Positions 35,399-49,200 of a DNA stretch of 64,000 nucleotides are shown here, in pieces (the stretch's first letter is position 1; each line of letters begins with the position of its first letter). Made by a program: the position numbers and the translations under genes. The DNA comes from Bolinopsis microptera (lineage: Eukaryota; Ctenophora; Tentaculata; Lobata; Bolinopsidae). The notes under the pieces are model-generated. The model searched no databases, was not told the origin of the DNA, and saw nothing but the letters and a program-made list of their open reading frames with translations. Location of the stretch: the NCBI RefSeq assembly GCF_026151205.1, contig NC_087076.1, forward strand, positions 3,557,902-3,621,901, given 5' to 3'.

Positions 35399-36436
35399 AT
35401 GTCCCTCATTGGAAGACTTGCTGTGAAGGCATTTAATGCTCACTTTCGAAAATTAAGCCAACTCGTCATCGACCCATCTACAGTTCAGCAACTTAAAAGT
35501 ATTGGTAAGTATTACATGCAAGACATACTATTATTTATTTTTATCGTAATAATGTGATTATTACCGATAACACAGAGAACTGTTGCCAATGTGCCTAGCC
35601 ATGAGAACCAACTTTAACAGAATGCTTTATAAAGTATTATGATATTCTAAACAGCATTATATATAGAAAGCTTTTTAAAGCAACTGCATGTATAATACAC
35701 ATCATACATACAAGTTTTTGTCTCTAAAGTTTACATGTCTGAGCTATTCATTAAGGTTGTACTCTACTGCACTGGCTGTTATGGGATACTTTTTAATTCT
35801 ATTCCATCATACTATGAAGGTCACCAAAACAAGTGAATATCTCAGAGGAGAGGAGTCTACGAGTAACAGTTGATGGAGGAGGATGTAGCGGGTTTCAGTA
35901 CAAGTTTGAAATAAATGACGCTGTAGGGGATGAGGATGTTGTACTCGAAAAGGATGGTATTCGGATAATAACCGACAAGATTTCCCTCGACTTTATGACA
36001 GGTTCCATTTAGCTTACCTATTTTATGTATTTGAACTAGATGATATGTGATTTTTGTATTGAAATGAAATGAAATGAGGTATTTATATCCCGCTCATATG
36101 ATTAACCAACAACACAAGGAAGGTGGTTAACCATGTCAGAGCGGCTGACTGTGAGTGATGTGAGCAAATGTGTAAAAATGAACAAGAGTATAACTCAATA
36201 TAAGGCTAAGACAAAATTAAAACATCTTTTATTTTAAACCACACTAAACTAAAAAGAAGCAGAGACCATTCCAAAGAGATAATTTTAAATTTACAGTTTT
36301 TTAACTTCCATAATTTACAGGATCAACTATTGAGTATCATGAAGAGCTGATCAGGGCTGCATTTAGAGTTGTTGATAATCCCCAAGCAGAAGAAGGTTGT
36401 TCTTGTGGGGTCTCATTTAGTGTTAAAATTGACTGA
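35399..36436 (+). CDS. ISCA2: Iron-sulfur cluster assembly protein 2 (ISCA2), three exons
   Basis: A-type Fe-S carrier of mitochondria that, with ISCA1 and IBA57, builds [4Fe-4S] clusters for late-acting enzymes. Exons 35399-35504, 35846-36001 and 36321-36436 join in phase to about 125 aa (human 154). Exon 2 gives [19 protein letters not shown], with the first cluster cysteine. Exon 3 gives [18 protein letters not shown] and [11 protein letters not shown], with the paired C-terminal cysteines, so all three ligands are kept. The start is the ATG before [11 protein letters not shown]; a basic, Ser/Phe-containing N-terminus suits a mitochondrial presequence, though an upstream exon is possible because an acceptor (TGTTTAG) precedes it. 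The donor after exon 2 (GTTCCA) is weak. A recent retro-insertion lies about 105 bases upstream. Identity is secure. Confidence 0.93.
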
Positions 36437-36500
36437 TACAAAACATGACCTGTGGCCGCAGATATATGTACAGGAGTGTTATGATTTTCTGAATATTTGA

Positions 36501-36506
36501 AATAAA
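36501..36506 (+). terminator. ISCA2 poly(A) signal
   Basis: AATAAA 65 bases after the ISCA2 stop codon. Confidence 0.6.
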
Positions 36507-37274
36507 TTGAGAATAATAAGCTAGTAAGTAAGGTAATTTTACTTCACTCTGTGATATTGTTAGCTAGGTATTAAAATTGAAACTAGTGAAACACTTTTGA
36601 AGTTTATCAATGTAATGACAGTTTTGATTTGGTGACTGTAGATGTCCTGTGACCTTTAAAACGATATCTATCTATCTTACACCTCAAATGTTTATTTACG
36701 AAAGACCTTAGTATATGAAAATTCGATGTAGTTCTAGTAAGGTACTACAATATATTATCGTGATTTTGTGTTTTGTACATTTATAACTTCCTAATTTATT
36801 TGCTGCATCAAAGACAGAAGAACATTGTTTTTAGGATCCACTTGATCAAATGCATCCAAACTGTTGTTTTAATCTAGTTTGTGATTAATTCATCTAGACG
36901 AGATTTCCAGAATTATTAGATATTTCAGAATAGATAGTAATAATGTGTCAAAATAAAAAGTATAGGTTTCATATTTTGTTTATTTGCGGATATTTTGTCA
37001 ATTAAATAAGCTAAAAACTAGCTTACATCTTCTGCTATTCAAAAATCGTCTAAAACAATTGTTCAGCTAGCACAATGGGCAGATCTTAAAAATGTTTGCT
37101 AGGAAAATATCAGACTTCCGGACAAATAAGTGCATGAGCAAATTTAGATCTTACGAAGAAATTGCCAAAAAATACCATTTACAGCCATTTTTAATGGTGG
37201 TCATTACTCATTAGCGCCAAATAGGAGGCATTTAAGATTTATCCTCCATCATTTATCTCTCTTTGAATGTAGCC
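36507..37274. other. ISCA2-SART3 spacer
   Basis: About 770 bases separate two genes on the same strand. No TATA box or other clear promoter element is recognised, and no coding sequence. Confidence 0.4.
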
Positions 37275-40200
37275 ATGTCACGAAGTGAAGATGACAGTTG
37301 CTCCTCAAGTGAAGATGAAGAGGTATCTGTAGACGAAACCAAAGTACAAGAATTGGAAAACAAGGTAATTAAGTTTTATAGTCTTCATTATAGTGCCTAT
37401 GTGATTGTATGATTGTTTTGTGGTATAAATGATTGAGATACCTGTTATTATAATTTTTAATTTATGTTTTAAAAGGCAGTAAAACAATCCTTGATAATTT
37501 CTAATATAATTCAGCTGTCTACATTATTTACAAGTCGGAAATGCTAAAAGTCTGGTTATGATTACTGTTATGAATAACAATACAGCTATCTGTAAAGATC
37601 ATTAAAATCGTATTCAGATAGTGTCCAAAGTGGTCTTTCCAACTAGGAGGACTCTTTGATCCAGTGTGACTGACATAGTGAACACTGGAAATATACTCAA
37701 TTCCAAGTTTCATAAACGCGACGAAACTTTTTACTAAATACAGTGGAAAAAAATAAAAGTTTAACCTCTATATTTCCACATTAATAAATAAATGTGGCTA
37801 AAAACTAATCTGAGTTTTAATATTCCTAAGTATGCAATCATAGTTTCTAAATATCTGAGAAAGCAGCTACTAACGTTGATGAACGGTAAAATAACTTTCT
37901 CATTAAAATAAACCGGGCATATAGGTGTCTAGAAGATTGTTCAAATTTACAAGTGTTGTAAGTAACAGGGCCAGCATTAATGAGATCGGATGATTTGTCA
38001 GCGGCAAGACAAGGCCTAACTATAAATACTGAACAATTGCCAAATAAATCATCGAGTTCAATTACAGTATCTACCTCGCAACAACAATGAATCAACATAA
38101 AAGAGTTTTTGCAAGAACATTACTGAACATGTATGTTCAGTAATGTTTAATATCACGTAACGCGTTACGTGCTATGCCGTCTAGCTAGGATCTCAGACCG
38201 GATCACGTACTGCAGTCTGTCCGCAGCACCTGCCGTTTAGCTAGATGTCAGAAGACTCCATCTCGTAATCGATAACGTGGAGTCTAGCTGGGGAGCTTTT
38301 CCGTTCCTACAGCTACTGAATAAATTTCCCTTGTATTGTTGATCACTGAAATAGTGTGATTATCTTAAGATAACTAACATAGAAAACAAATTGCACTTTT
38401 TATAACCCTGAGAGCAGTTACTTTTCAACAATTAACACTGTAACTGTAAGAAATATTACATTTCACGAGGTCTCATTGAGTCACAATAGGAGAACTATTT
38501 AGAGAACTATGCTATGTTCACTATTTTATTGTACTCACTTCCAAGGAGGGTATTAGAAAGCAGGGTCATGTACCACCAACCAGTCTCCCGAACACTTCAC
38601 TTATGGTACTTTCAGCTGCCACTGTTGGCTCCTTCACAGCGTTACCTTCTTCAAGTGCACTGCGGTTTCCGTAAGTCTTGAAATCTTTCTTATCTGCATC
38701 ATTCTCTGGCGTCTGTGCTTCTATCTCAGTATTCACTGTTCCGCTCGTCGCTTTTTCTTGATGAGCTATATTTCTTCTTGCTTGGATCCTCCGTATCAAT
38801 CCTGCAATAGCAATCTCTATGAGCTGGGCTACTGTGAAGAAAGAGAATCCTATGAAGATATCAACTGTTCCCCCAAATTCTGCTATGAAACTAGATTCAT
38901 CATAAGCCTTCATCTGTGACAGTTTGTCCACTTTTAGATCTTTGTAGAAAATGTGGATTCTTGCCATATTTTCTCGGGCATAGCTGAAATCAGCTTCATC
39001 TCTGAGATGAGCATCGAATTTGACAAAATGCTCAAAATATTCCTTGGTCGGTGGGAAAACAGTTGTGTCCATCTCAACATCCCACTCGTTGTACGTGCAT
39101 GGCTCATGACATTCTTCCATTTGCAGAATTCCTTCCTTTATCTCGTTACTTATCAGACCGTTGCACAGATTTTGTTGTACAAAGGTGCAGATATACTCTG
39201 TGTAGTTAGAGTGAAATACTGGGGAGTCTTTAGCTTTACCTACAACACGATGGTTGATGTGTGGACTGTGTGGAATGTTGTTCTCAGTTTTATCGTGATT
39301 ATCAGTTTCAGTATCAGTTTCAGTTTCATTTTCAGTTTCAGTTTCAGTACCAGTTTCAGTATGAGTTTCGTGCTCGGCTTCACTTGAAGTACTACGTTTT
39401 TTACCAGACTGGGCCTTCTTAACCTCCGCAACTGCATCATCTAGTACATTTAACCTTTTTTCGGTGTACATTCTTTCTGCAAAATACCAGGGGATACAAT
39501 GACAGTGATTAATCATAGCTTCTATCTGCTGTCGTTCCTGACATTCTCTTACTCCCTCAAACCGCTTCCCATACTTGGAATACTTGCTCAACTTATTCTG
39601 GCATGTACCATGCGGTTTTCCCAGCCGGGTTACGTTTTTAGCAGAGAGTTTGAGAAAGGTCTCTGTACCCGGTGCTACGAGGTACCCACCCTGGTTAAGC
39701 ATAACTGTCTCGTCGTAGTCTCTAATAAACACCACGAAACCTTTGCTGGATGTCGTGAAGAGATAGTCATTAACCTTGGCATCTACATCGATAGTTAACC
39801 TGCCGTTCTTTCCCAACACGTCCTGTACCAGCTCGCCTTTATCATTAATCTCCAGACACATACCTAGCTCGGTTGGGTTTGTCATCTCCGCTCTGTTTTC
39901 TTCTGTGATGTGGTAGCCTACTCCTCTGAACAGAAACTCAAAGTGCCCTACAACCATGTCTAGAATATCGTTTCTAAACCTAACCGCAATGGAGCCCTTC
40001 TTATCCTCCCAATGCTTCAAATCTTCAGCTCTTTCCAAATCCTCTGCAGTCAAGTTGACACCGTAACTCTCATACTTTCTGAAATCAGTTACGAGAGCAT
40101 CAAACTCCTCTTGAAGAGTCTCCCCTTCTCTGTGCTCCTCTGATTCATTGTCAGCTGCCAATGCTGTCTTGAGTTTGGAGTAGTTGAGGTAGTTGGTTCC

Positions 40201-43200
40201 ACACACTGAGATAGCTGGTAGCACTACACCAGACCTCCACTCAATTACACTCTTGTTAAAAGAGTCGTACTTGAAGTAGTTGGTCAGGAGACGGTAGGAT
40301 AGATAGCAGGTGAAACCAGCTAGTGTAAAAATCAGGATGGCCCATATGATTCGGCAAAATCTTGGTCTGCTTTTCTGTTGTAGTACCTGCCGGGAGATGC
40401 ATTAGATTATCAATAATAATAAGAAATTAAAAATAAAGAAATCTATGGTACGGTCAGACAGTTAAATATCTTTAATTTTGATAAGCAATAAAATTGGACC
40501 ATACCTCACCTAAAATTTAGAATTAATCTCATACCTGAAAATAGTCGCTGGCGAGATCTTGGAACCCAAAAAGTAGCTGAGCAGGTTGAGATGCGGTGAC
40601 GGAGACAGTGTCAACATTCTTCTCCCCCTCCAGCTCCCAGGGTTCAACAGTTAACACTACCATATATCACCTACACGAGTTAATTGTGGTTTAATTCTCG
40701 GCCTCAAAAATTCATATTCGTTGAATAAATTAAATGTATTACAGATTTTATCTCTAAGAATTACTGGTCCTCTGTTTTAACTGGAGCACGTTTTAATTTA
40801 AGTTTCAAATACATTTCATATTCTGAAAGTTTTGATAACAATTCTATATGAGATTATGATATGATATTTATTTCAGATTGTAGCAAACCCGTACGACTAT
40901 GGAACACATGTTGAACTACTGAACCTTCTCAATAAGGGTGGCGATGTGGACCGATGTAGAGAGGTTAGACACTTTCTTAGTCTTAAGTTTAATAAAATAT
41001 TGCTCTTCAAAATGCTCTACAAATGAGGGAGTACATTTGAGTTACAATTTTGTTATGTTAGAATTCATACTTAATCTGCATTGAACATGTCCAAAGAGTG
41101 GCAACAAGGTTACTGAAAATATATTCCCCATTCACAAACTGGCACAGTCCGAGAGGCAAAATCTTAACCGCGAACTCCAAACAGATTTATAGAAGTAACG
41201 TACGGTCTTTTGCGCGCATTTGTGCAATTTGACAATTCCACGAGCAGCAACATAACAATCGAGAAGCAGCCTTGCTCTTGGACGGTCAAAAGATCTGATG
41301 AGTGCCTTGACAAACAATCAGCTTAGTTCGCATAGATAGGAAGTTTGCGGGTTCCCTTGTCAGAACGTGCAGATCCTCTCTTGATTGTAGATTTGGCAAG
41401 ATGGTTGCTAAAAGCCTGGTTACCAGGCTTAGATTCATGAAACAACTTTATGGGAGTCAAAGGCTGATCCCCACTAATACCGCAGTTATGTGAAATGTTG
41501 GCTTATAATTGTAAGCGATGACAACGGAATCTTGCAATGATACTGGCAAAATAAAGCTCTTGTTAGACCAATATGTTAGATTATTGGTGATAATAAGAAA
41601 TGTGAGAGGGAATGCTTGAGTAAGAATAAGAGGACGCAAACGTTATAATATACGATTTAATTAGTGGTTTTTGTATTCTCAGTTGTATGCAAGGCTCCAG
41701 CCATATTCAAAGAAAACGATTAGACACCAACGATCACAGATCAAAGCGATTAATTATCTGTGCACAGATAGGGGGCTTGTCTGGAAGGGTGTCCAGGAAG
41801 TTTTGGAGAAATGTCTTGATGCTTGCCAGAGTATTGAAAATTTTTGGGAGAACATTCCAGAGTCTTCCAGCTCTCTGAAAATGAGTTGCGTGCAGCAGCT
41901 GATGCTTTTTTGTGAGCGAAGGGAGTATTGTCAATTTCCACATTCCTGAGTCCTTGTTACAAGTACTTCACTATAACGTTTGGGCTATTTTTTCCCGATC
42001 CATGACTCAAAGTGCCGAAGGCACAAAAGAGTCAAGGACAAGGGTTAGCGATCGAGGTTTTTTTTAATATGGTAGCTTTGCGACCGTGTGTGCGACCGTA
42101 CGTGCCTGCGAGCACTGTTATCGCCCACGTGACTACCTGCGCAAAGTTATTTTGCGTGACAATCTGAATTATATAATTGTTGGCGCGCGGCGCTGAACCA
42201 ACCAAGTACATTATTAATTTTATCATGTACGTATCCCACTAGGCACTAATTAATAGCATATTATTATTATTTTGAGTTAGTATTACTATTTTGCACAGAT
42301 CCGTGTCAGGTACAGGTTGCATAAACAATAAACATATGGTTACATAGAAGTATACACGATTTTCAAATTCAATATAGAATTATATTAACTGGGCGGCAGT
42401 CGGCATGTCACTTCGCCATATTTGCATGTTTATATAAACAGTAAAGACTGGGCCGTCCCCAGGTTGTATGGAATATGATAAATACGCCATCACAGATCGG
42501 GAAATTGAGCGGCCATCCACAAAAGAAAAGCGGCCGCATTTCTTGTTAATTAATCAACTTTCAAATTGTTACACAAATTTACAACATTTTATCAGAAATA
42601 AAATAAAAATTTCTCCGGAAGACCCATAAAAATGCCTTGACAAGTGTGAAGTGACCAAGTGTAATCAAAATAAGGGACACTAGCTGATGACGAGTAAACT
42701 GGTCATTACATCGGGCCATAGGTGCAACTATGAGTGGAGCCATTGCTGTGACCTGTGAAGGTAAGCAAAGTATATATTTTTATTTATACATTTGTAATAA
42801 ATAAATAAGTGAAATAGAATAGATAACATGCTTTGAAACAGGCGGTATTTACAAAAGAAATTGTAGCTGGTTGACTGATGAGCAGCCCTTAGTGCGTGCT
42901 AATATCATAAACAGTAGTATAGAGTAGAAAGTTATAATGACCACAGTGGTTATGCCTTGATAACTTCGTGGTGAGAGTGATAGCTTTACTGCTTAAAGTG
43001 TCTATACTGGAATCAACAGCAAGCCATCTAAACAACCCTGGCCAACAAGGGTAGAAACATTGATGTTGTCAACATTCCACGTCGCCACGGTTGTCGCGTG
43101 ACCCTTTTAAATAGAGTTGTACTAAGCACCTACATGGTCATTGTTTATATTTGGTGGATGCTGTATTCCTGTAGACCCCCTATTGTTCTACAACTTCATA

Positions 43201-46200
43201 GCAAGGTACCGATTTGACCGTTATCTCTAACGATTAGGCACTGTAGACTTGGGTTGTAAAGACTAATGGAGGGCACCACAAGATGAGCTAGATCTGGTAT
43301 CTATCAAATATAAACCGGCAAATAACTATTGAACTGGGCGCGGCTTTGTAGGCCCCAATTTGTGTCTGGTTCCCCGACTGTAACTGGGTAATGACGAGAA
43401 ACTGTTTACTTGAAACAGAAGATGATATTTGAGGGAAAAACAACTTACCATACTACACAGTACAGTGCAACTATATAAATAAGTGACCCACTACGTGATT
43501 TGATTTGAATCTTCTATTAAATAATACAGAATGATACAGGGATAAAATTAAATCAAACAATGGCAACAAAGAATGTTTAAGCTGGGAAAATGCTGAGACT
43601 GGTTTAAGGGCTGGCACAAGTAAACAGAAATTGACAGTACCTACTATATGACCAGTAACTTCTGATTCATGTTGGAGCACACGTGACCAGAAGAAGACAG
43701 CATACAAAAATGCTGTAAATTTGGCCGGATATCTGTTGAAAATACATCTGAAAAAAGATTTTATCGGATTACCGAGGTGGAGCTATTCTGCTTCAAATTG
43801 ATTTAGACACATTGCATGAAGCCACACAAGACTAATTGAGAACTATTTGATACTATCAATTCAATGTTCAACCATTTCATTGGTTGACGATTTTACAAAA
43901 TTTCCATGACTATTCAAACTGGAACCAAATAATGGCGGGTTTATATCCGATCAAGCTCTAGCAGGTGACCAGGCACAAAATAAAATAATTTCAAATAAAA
44001 TTAATCGTCACTGATTGGATGACATGATCCGATCTCTCTGGGGGCCGGATTAGTTTGGTTCCCCCAAGTCTGCTACTGAATAAAACAATAGTAATTAGCA
44101 CTGCCAGTTATCATCACGTCATACCAGGTGATTGTTAATTGGAAAACAGTTAGCACCCGATTTATATCTCTATCCAATTGCACCCTGATAATCATATTGA
44201 TTTAATATCTTTGATTTATTGTTGGAAAAGTGTGAGCTGTTGTTATGGCTTGCAGAACACTTCTTGAGATAGGTATAGGTACAGTAAATCTAGTTCATGA
44301 GGTAATGGCTTCCGTATCATTAAGAATATTTTGTAAAACTTCATGACAAGATGGGAAATAACCAACAAATTATGGCACTTTGCCAAACTTTTACGAAACC
44401 ACTGGTGCCTAATCTATGCCAATTTTGTTCGAAAATTTGTTCCGTTTATTGACACAAGTGTGAAATATGATACACCAGACAGGTCCTGTAAGAGTATTTA
44501 ATATTTTGTCGCCTTTGTATTAACATTGTGATGCAAAGTAATTAATTACAAAGTAATTAATATAATTAATTACAATTAAAATAATTAATTAATTAATTAC
44601 ATTTAACAATTTCATGATTAGCTTCAGTCGTAGTATCCTCCGCAGAATGTCTGTCTTGCAACGTTCACTACATGTAGCATGGCACCTGGCAAACTGAGCA
44701 TTTCCAAAATCTCAATCAGACTCTTGTGACAGACCGTGTCCTTTCCTGGTTGTTGGAAATTAGAATAGAGCTATATTCATCTCATAGTGAATTTGTCTCG
44801 CAAATGAATTTTAAATTGTATGTTTACTATTCTTTGAAAACGCTACAGGATGATTGCAGCGCTAGTTTGTAATACTGAGAACCTCTTACCTAACTCGTAG
44901 AACTTAGAGATAATATCCCAGAAGTAGCCCAGATCTCGCTCTATCAGGATAACATCCCGTTTAGTCATGGGTAGCTGCAGGGACAACGCCACCAATAGAG
45001 AACATACTACTAGCAAACCTCGCATCATTCTGGAACTCTGGAGCTTAGCTCAAAATTGAGAAAGTTAGAAAATAAATGATTTGTCGCGAAACTTGGTTTT
45101 TATGACAGGTGCAGGTGGTGCTGGTAATTATTTTAAAATTAATTCCACATCTGTCTCTCTTTTTCAAAACAATAACCTTTCTAACTCCTGGCCTGATGTT
45201 GATTAGACTGCTAGGGGCCTTTGTGTCTGATCGTATAACTTGGCGTATAACCAGCAAAAACAGATGGTCAAAATTCGTTCTCAATAAATTTAGGAAAATT
45301 TGGTTCTAACTAATTTTTAAAACGTTTAGTTACAACAAATTATCGATCCCGTTCAAAGTACTAAGTTGCGCAAGAGGGACAATTACTGTTCAAACCGCTC
45401 TCTCTCGCTCTCTCTCTCTCTGTTTTAGAAGTAAAGTGTTGTAAATATCGGATATAAAATCAAATTCAGAGACCCTGGAAAAACGTTTCTGTGCAATACA
45501 AATCACTGATAATCTCATTTCTCAGGTCCGAGAGCGGATGAGTGGTATTTTCCCCCTCACTCCGGAGATGTGGCTAGCCTGGATCAAGCAGGAACGCCTC
45601 TTTCTCCCTCTGGATCCGACCCGAGTCAGGGACACCCTCAGGAACCTCTACTCCAGGGCTGTCAACGACTACTCATGTGAGTCTTTTTAGTTTCTTTTAC
45701 TTTCAATTTACAGTTTCTTTGTGATGATTATGAACAAAATTGAAGTTATTTAGTGATACCAAATCGACAATTCCCAAACAGATTAACTTATGAAGAATTT
45801 ATAGACATTTAGAAATAATTCACTACCACTAATTTGATCAAAACAAAAATATAAATTTAGAATTCAAAACATAAATATCTATCTGACACGGGCAAAGGGC
45901 CACGTAAAAAAAGGTTCAATATTACCAACTGCACTTTAAAATCAGTATTTTCAAATAATATCGTCCTTTTTGGGTGCAACTTGGCTTAGTGTAACATGAC
46001 TGTCTGTGCACCAAGTTATCCTTCTAGCAAGTTTGAACTTGTTCCCACATTTGATCAATCATTGAACAAGACGGTGCCCTGCAAAACCTTGTCAACTGTC
46101 CCTGTGGTGTCCACTGAATGCCTTACTCGCCGACATTTTGGTGTTTTAGGAGGTAATCGGACTGAGTTTGGTGTTTTAGGAGGTAATCCGAGCGAGCTTC

Positions 46201-49200
46201 TCTTGTCGGTTGCAGCTCCACCAATCGGCACTTCTTTTCTACCCCGAGTTTTCAGAGATTCTTCTATCGATCTTATTCTTTCCTGAATTGACCCAGTTTT
46301 TGTACGACCACAAGATTTAGAACTCTGACATTCTTTTCCAGTCTGGGGAGCTGTCTTACCTTGTTTTCTAGAAGTTTGAGGAGTGTTATCTCCTCCTTTT
46401 TTAGAAGTCTGAGGAGTGCTGTCTCTTTCTTTTTTAGAAGTCTGAGGAGTTTTCTCTCGCCCTTTTTTTGGATTGCTCTCTCCGCTTGATTCTTTTCTAG
46501 AAGTCTGAGGATTGTTCTCTCCGCTTGATTCTTTTCTTGAAGTCTGAGGAGTGTTTTCTCTGCTTGATTTACTATGTTTCCGAGGCTTGTTTCTCTCTGG
46601 TGAGTTACTGTCTATGGGACAGGGTTTTATTGTAATGGGCTTATAAAGTTTCAACTTCAACCTCTTTTGTGTATTCGGACTAGGAGTAGCCGGACTAGGA
46701 GTAGCCGGACTAGGAGTAGAACTGCAAGGTTTTGGAATATTTGAAGTTCTCTTGACTGGTGGTGTGGTGAACCCCTTTTTACTTTCTTCATCTTTTTCAA
46801 CATGCGGGTCAGAAGGAGACATCTCTTCCTTTGGTTGATCTATAATTAAATTAGCTGGTGGTGTTTTGATCTGACTGTTTCTCCGATCCAATACTTTCTC
46901 CTTGAGCAGCGAGTTCTGTTTTAACTGTCGCTCTCTGACGTTGTGGAAAAGTTTCTTGGCTGGTACAACTTGAGCACACAAAGTTGAGTTTATCCCAGAG
47001 TTGATAAATAGACCATGAGATTTGGGGCTGTTTAAAGAAGTGTGTCTCTGATTTGAAGGGGAGATGTCCTCGCTGGTTGACGAATCTTCCTCACTATCTG
47101 AACCTGCATTGATCACTGCAACGAATGATTGTAGGGAATAGTCCTTACTATTTCTCTCCTCACTGTTGAAACCGGATTCTGATTCAGTCTCTGATTCATT
47201 ATAGGAGATCTTCGCTACAAAATAATTGTCCCTAATATCCTTATTAAAATTTTGACAACCGTTCTCATCACCGCTATCGCTCGAATCACCAGACAAACTC
47301 AACGGTTTCCTCTCAAAACCATTCCCGAATGGCCGATGAGAAGTAGTTGATTTCCACTTCTCATAGGACGACTGGAACGAAGTTGTTCCACGAACCCCGG
47401 TAGCACCTGTCACGTGTTTCTGACAAATCTTAGGCTCCGTTATGTTTTTGTAAGACTGTCTAAATGATTTGTAGCTTTTTGAGTGAACTGTTATCTTCTT
47501 CTCTGATAGTGGTACCTCTTCCAATAGTTCTGAATTATAGTCGGTTAAGAGTTCGGAGATTCTTAGAGGTCTCTTTTTAGTGGAAGGGCAACTTTTAACG
47601 GTGGACATTGAAACAGTCCGACATAATAGGGACCCGTTAGATTTTGGTTCATCAATTGAAATATACTCAGGAATGTGTTCTGTGTTCAATGACTTCTGGG
47701 GTTTATTACGGGACTTGGAATGTTTTTCTGAGGCCTTGGATTCCACAGATTCTTTCCTCGTTTCGTTCAGCTCAGCTGCAGTAAATTTGGGTATTTTGTT
47801 AGACAGAAGGTATTCTCCTGATAAACTCCCGGATCTCGAACTGTCATCTTTTCTGAGCGTGTTGAAAATAGGTGTCCCGCTGTCCTGGAATTAAAAAAGA
47901 GTTTATTGAAAAGTTCCTCGTGGATAAAGAAACAGAAAGTCAGGATAAGAAATAAGAATCTCGGGGCTCTACTTAGAGCTTATTTCATAATACTTACAAC
48001 AGTTGATGGGGGTGAAGTATTTCCACTGGATGGTGTCAAGATATCATATGAGCTCTGTGATGTGATACTCAAACTGTTGCTAGAGTAGGATCCTGTCTTA
48101 CTTGACCGCTTACGCAGGACATCTACAAAAGAATTTACGTAGGGTATCATTTCAACAAACAGGCAACAAACAACACTCATGCCAATTGCCAAAGGAAGCG
48201 TCAAAAATAATCTAGTGACTAAATTAATGTGCCACCAAAGCCGTAATTGCAAATTAAGAGTGTGAATTTTTAGATCGACATCCGTTTTGACAGTTTATAT
48301 AAGCATTGGATGAACTAGAAATGAATATTGATTATTGATCTCAACAATTGTCGTCTATTATTAGTATCAGATAATCGAATGTCAATAAATTTGGATACGT
48401 TTAATTATGTATAATGTATATGGATTATGGTGTCCATGTGATAATTAAGTTTACCTCTAATACTAAGATTATTCTCTAATTCCGTTGAAAGGGGCGCAGT
48501 TTTATCAGATAGGTTGTTATTTCTATCATTATTTCCAGATTTCGACCTGCAGAATAATGCAGAGTTAGTTTATAATTGCACGTGAAATGAATAAGGAAGA
48601 AGATTTAAACTGTACTCGGTTATCTACACTTTATTCATACTGTTATACGGTATGAAGATTCTATAAATTAACATGTTAAATTAAAAGAAAACTGTTTTGT
48701 ATTTCCTTTGTCATCAGATAAAGAAGCTAACCTCATATCCCCTGATATCCGTATAAAGAAGCTTAAACAATATATTTAAAGAGATACTATCCGCTACTAA
48801 CTTGAGTGCAAAGTAGAAACTGCAAATAGGGCGATCTCCTGCTCACCATTTACACACCCTAATTATCTCACTAGTTACTAAAGTAAGTGTTCAATTATTC
48901 GCCCCGGATACAAACTAATTTGATCGGCTTATTTCTTGGTTTGTAATCATGCTGTGACTGGTCAGCAAATCATGATCAGTAAAATATGGGATGTCAAACC
49001 ATCGGTCAAATTAGTATCAGAGAAATGAATTCTTATCGGATAATTTTAGCTAGAAAGCAACCAAAGTTTACGATCTATCCAAATATACCAAAATACGCGA
49101 GCAAAATAAAGCTAAAGGGGTTTGTTAATGTTTTCTGACCTCTCCTCTCTCCCAGCGGTGAGGTTGTGGTGTCAGTACTGTTCTGATGCAACTAGTGTCC

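Noticed and set aside
38953-39798. Plus-strand frames across the DEG/ENaC gene
   Set aside because: Antisense shadows of the channel, partly caused by the Thr/Glu repeat.
41132-41639. Minus-strand frames in SART3 intron 2
   Set aside because: No recognisable domains; probably decayed LINE DNA or chance.
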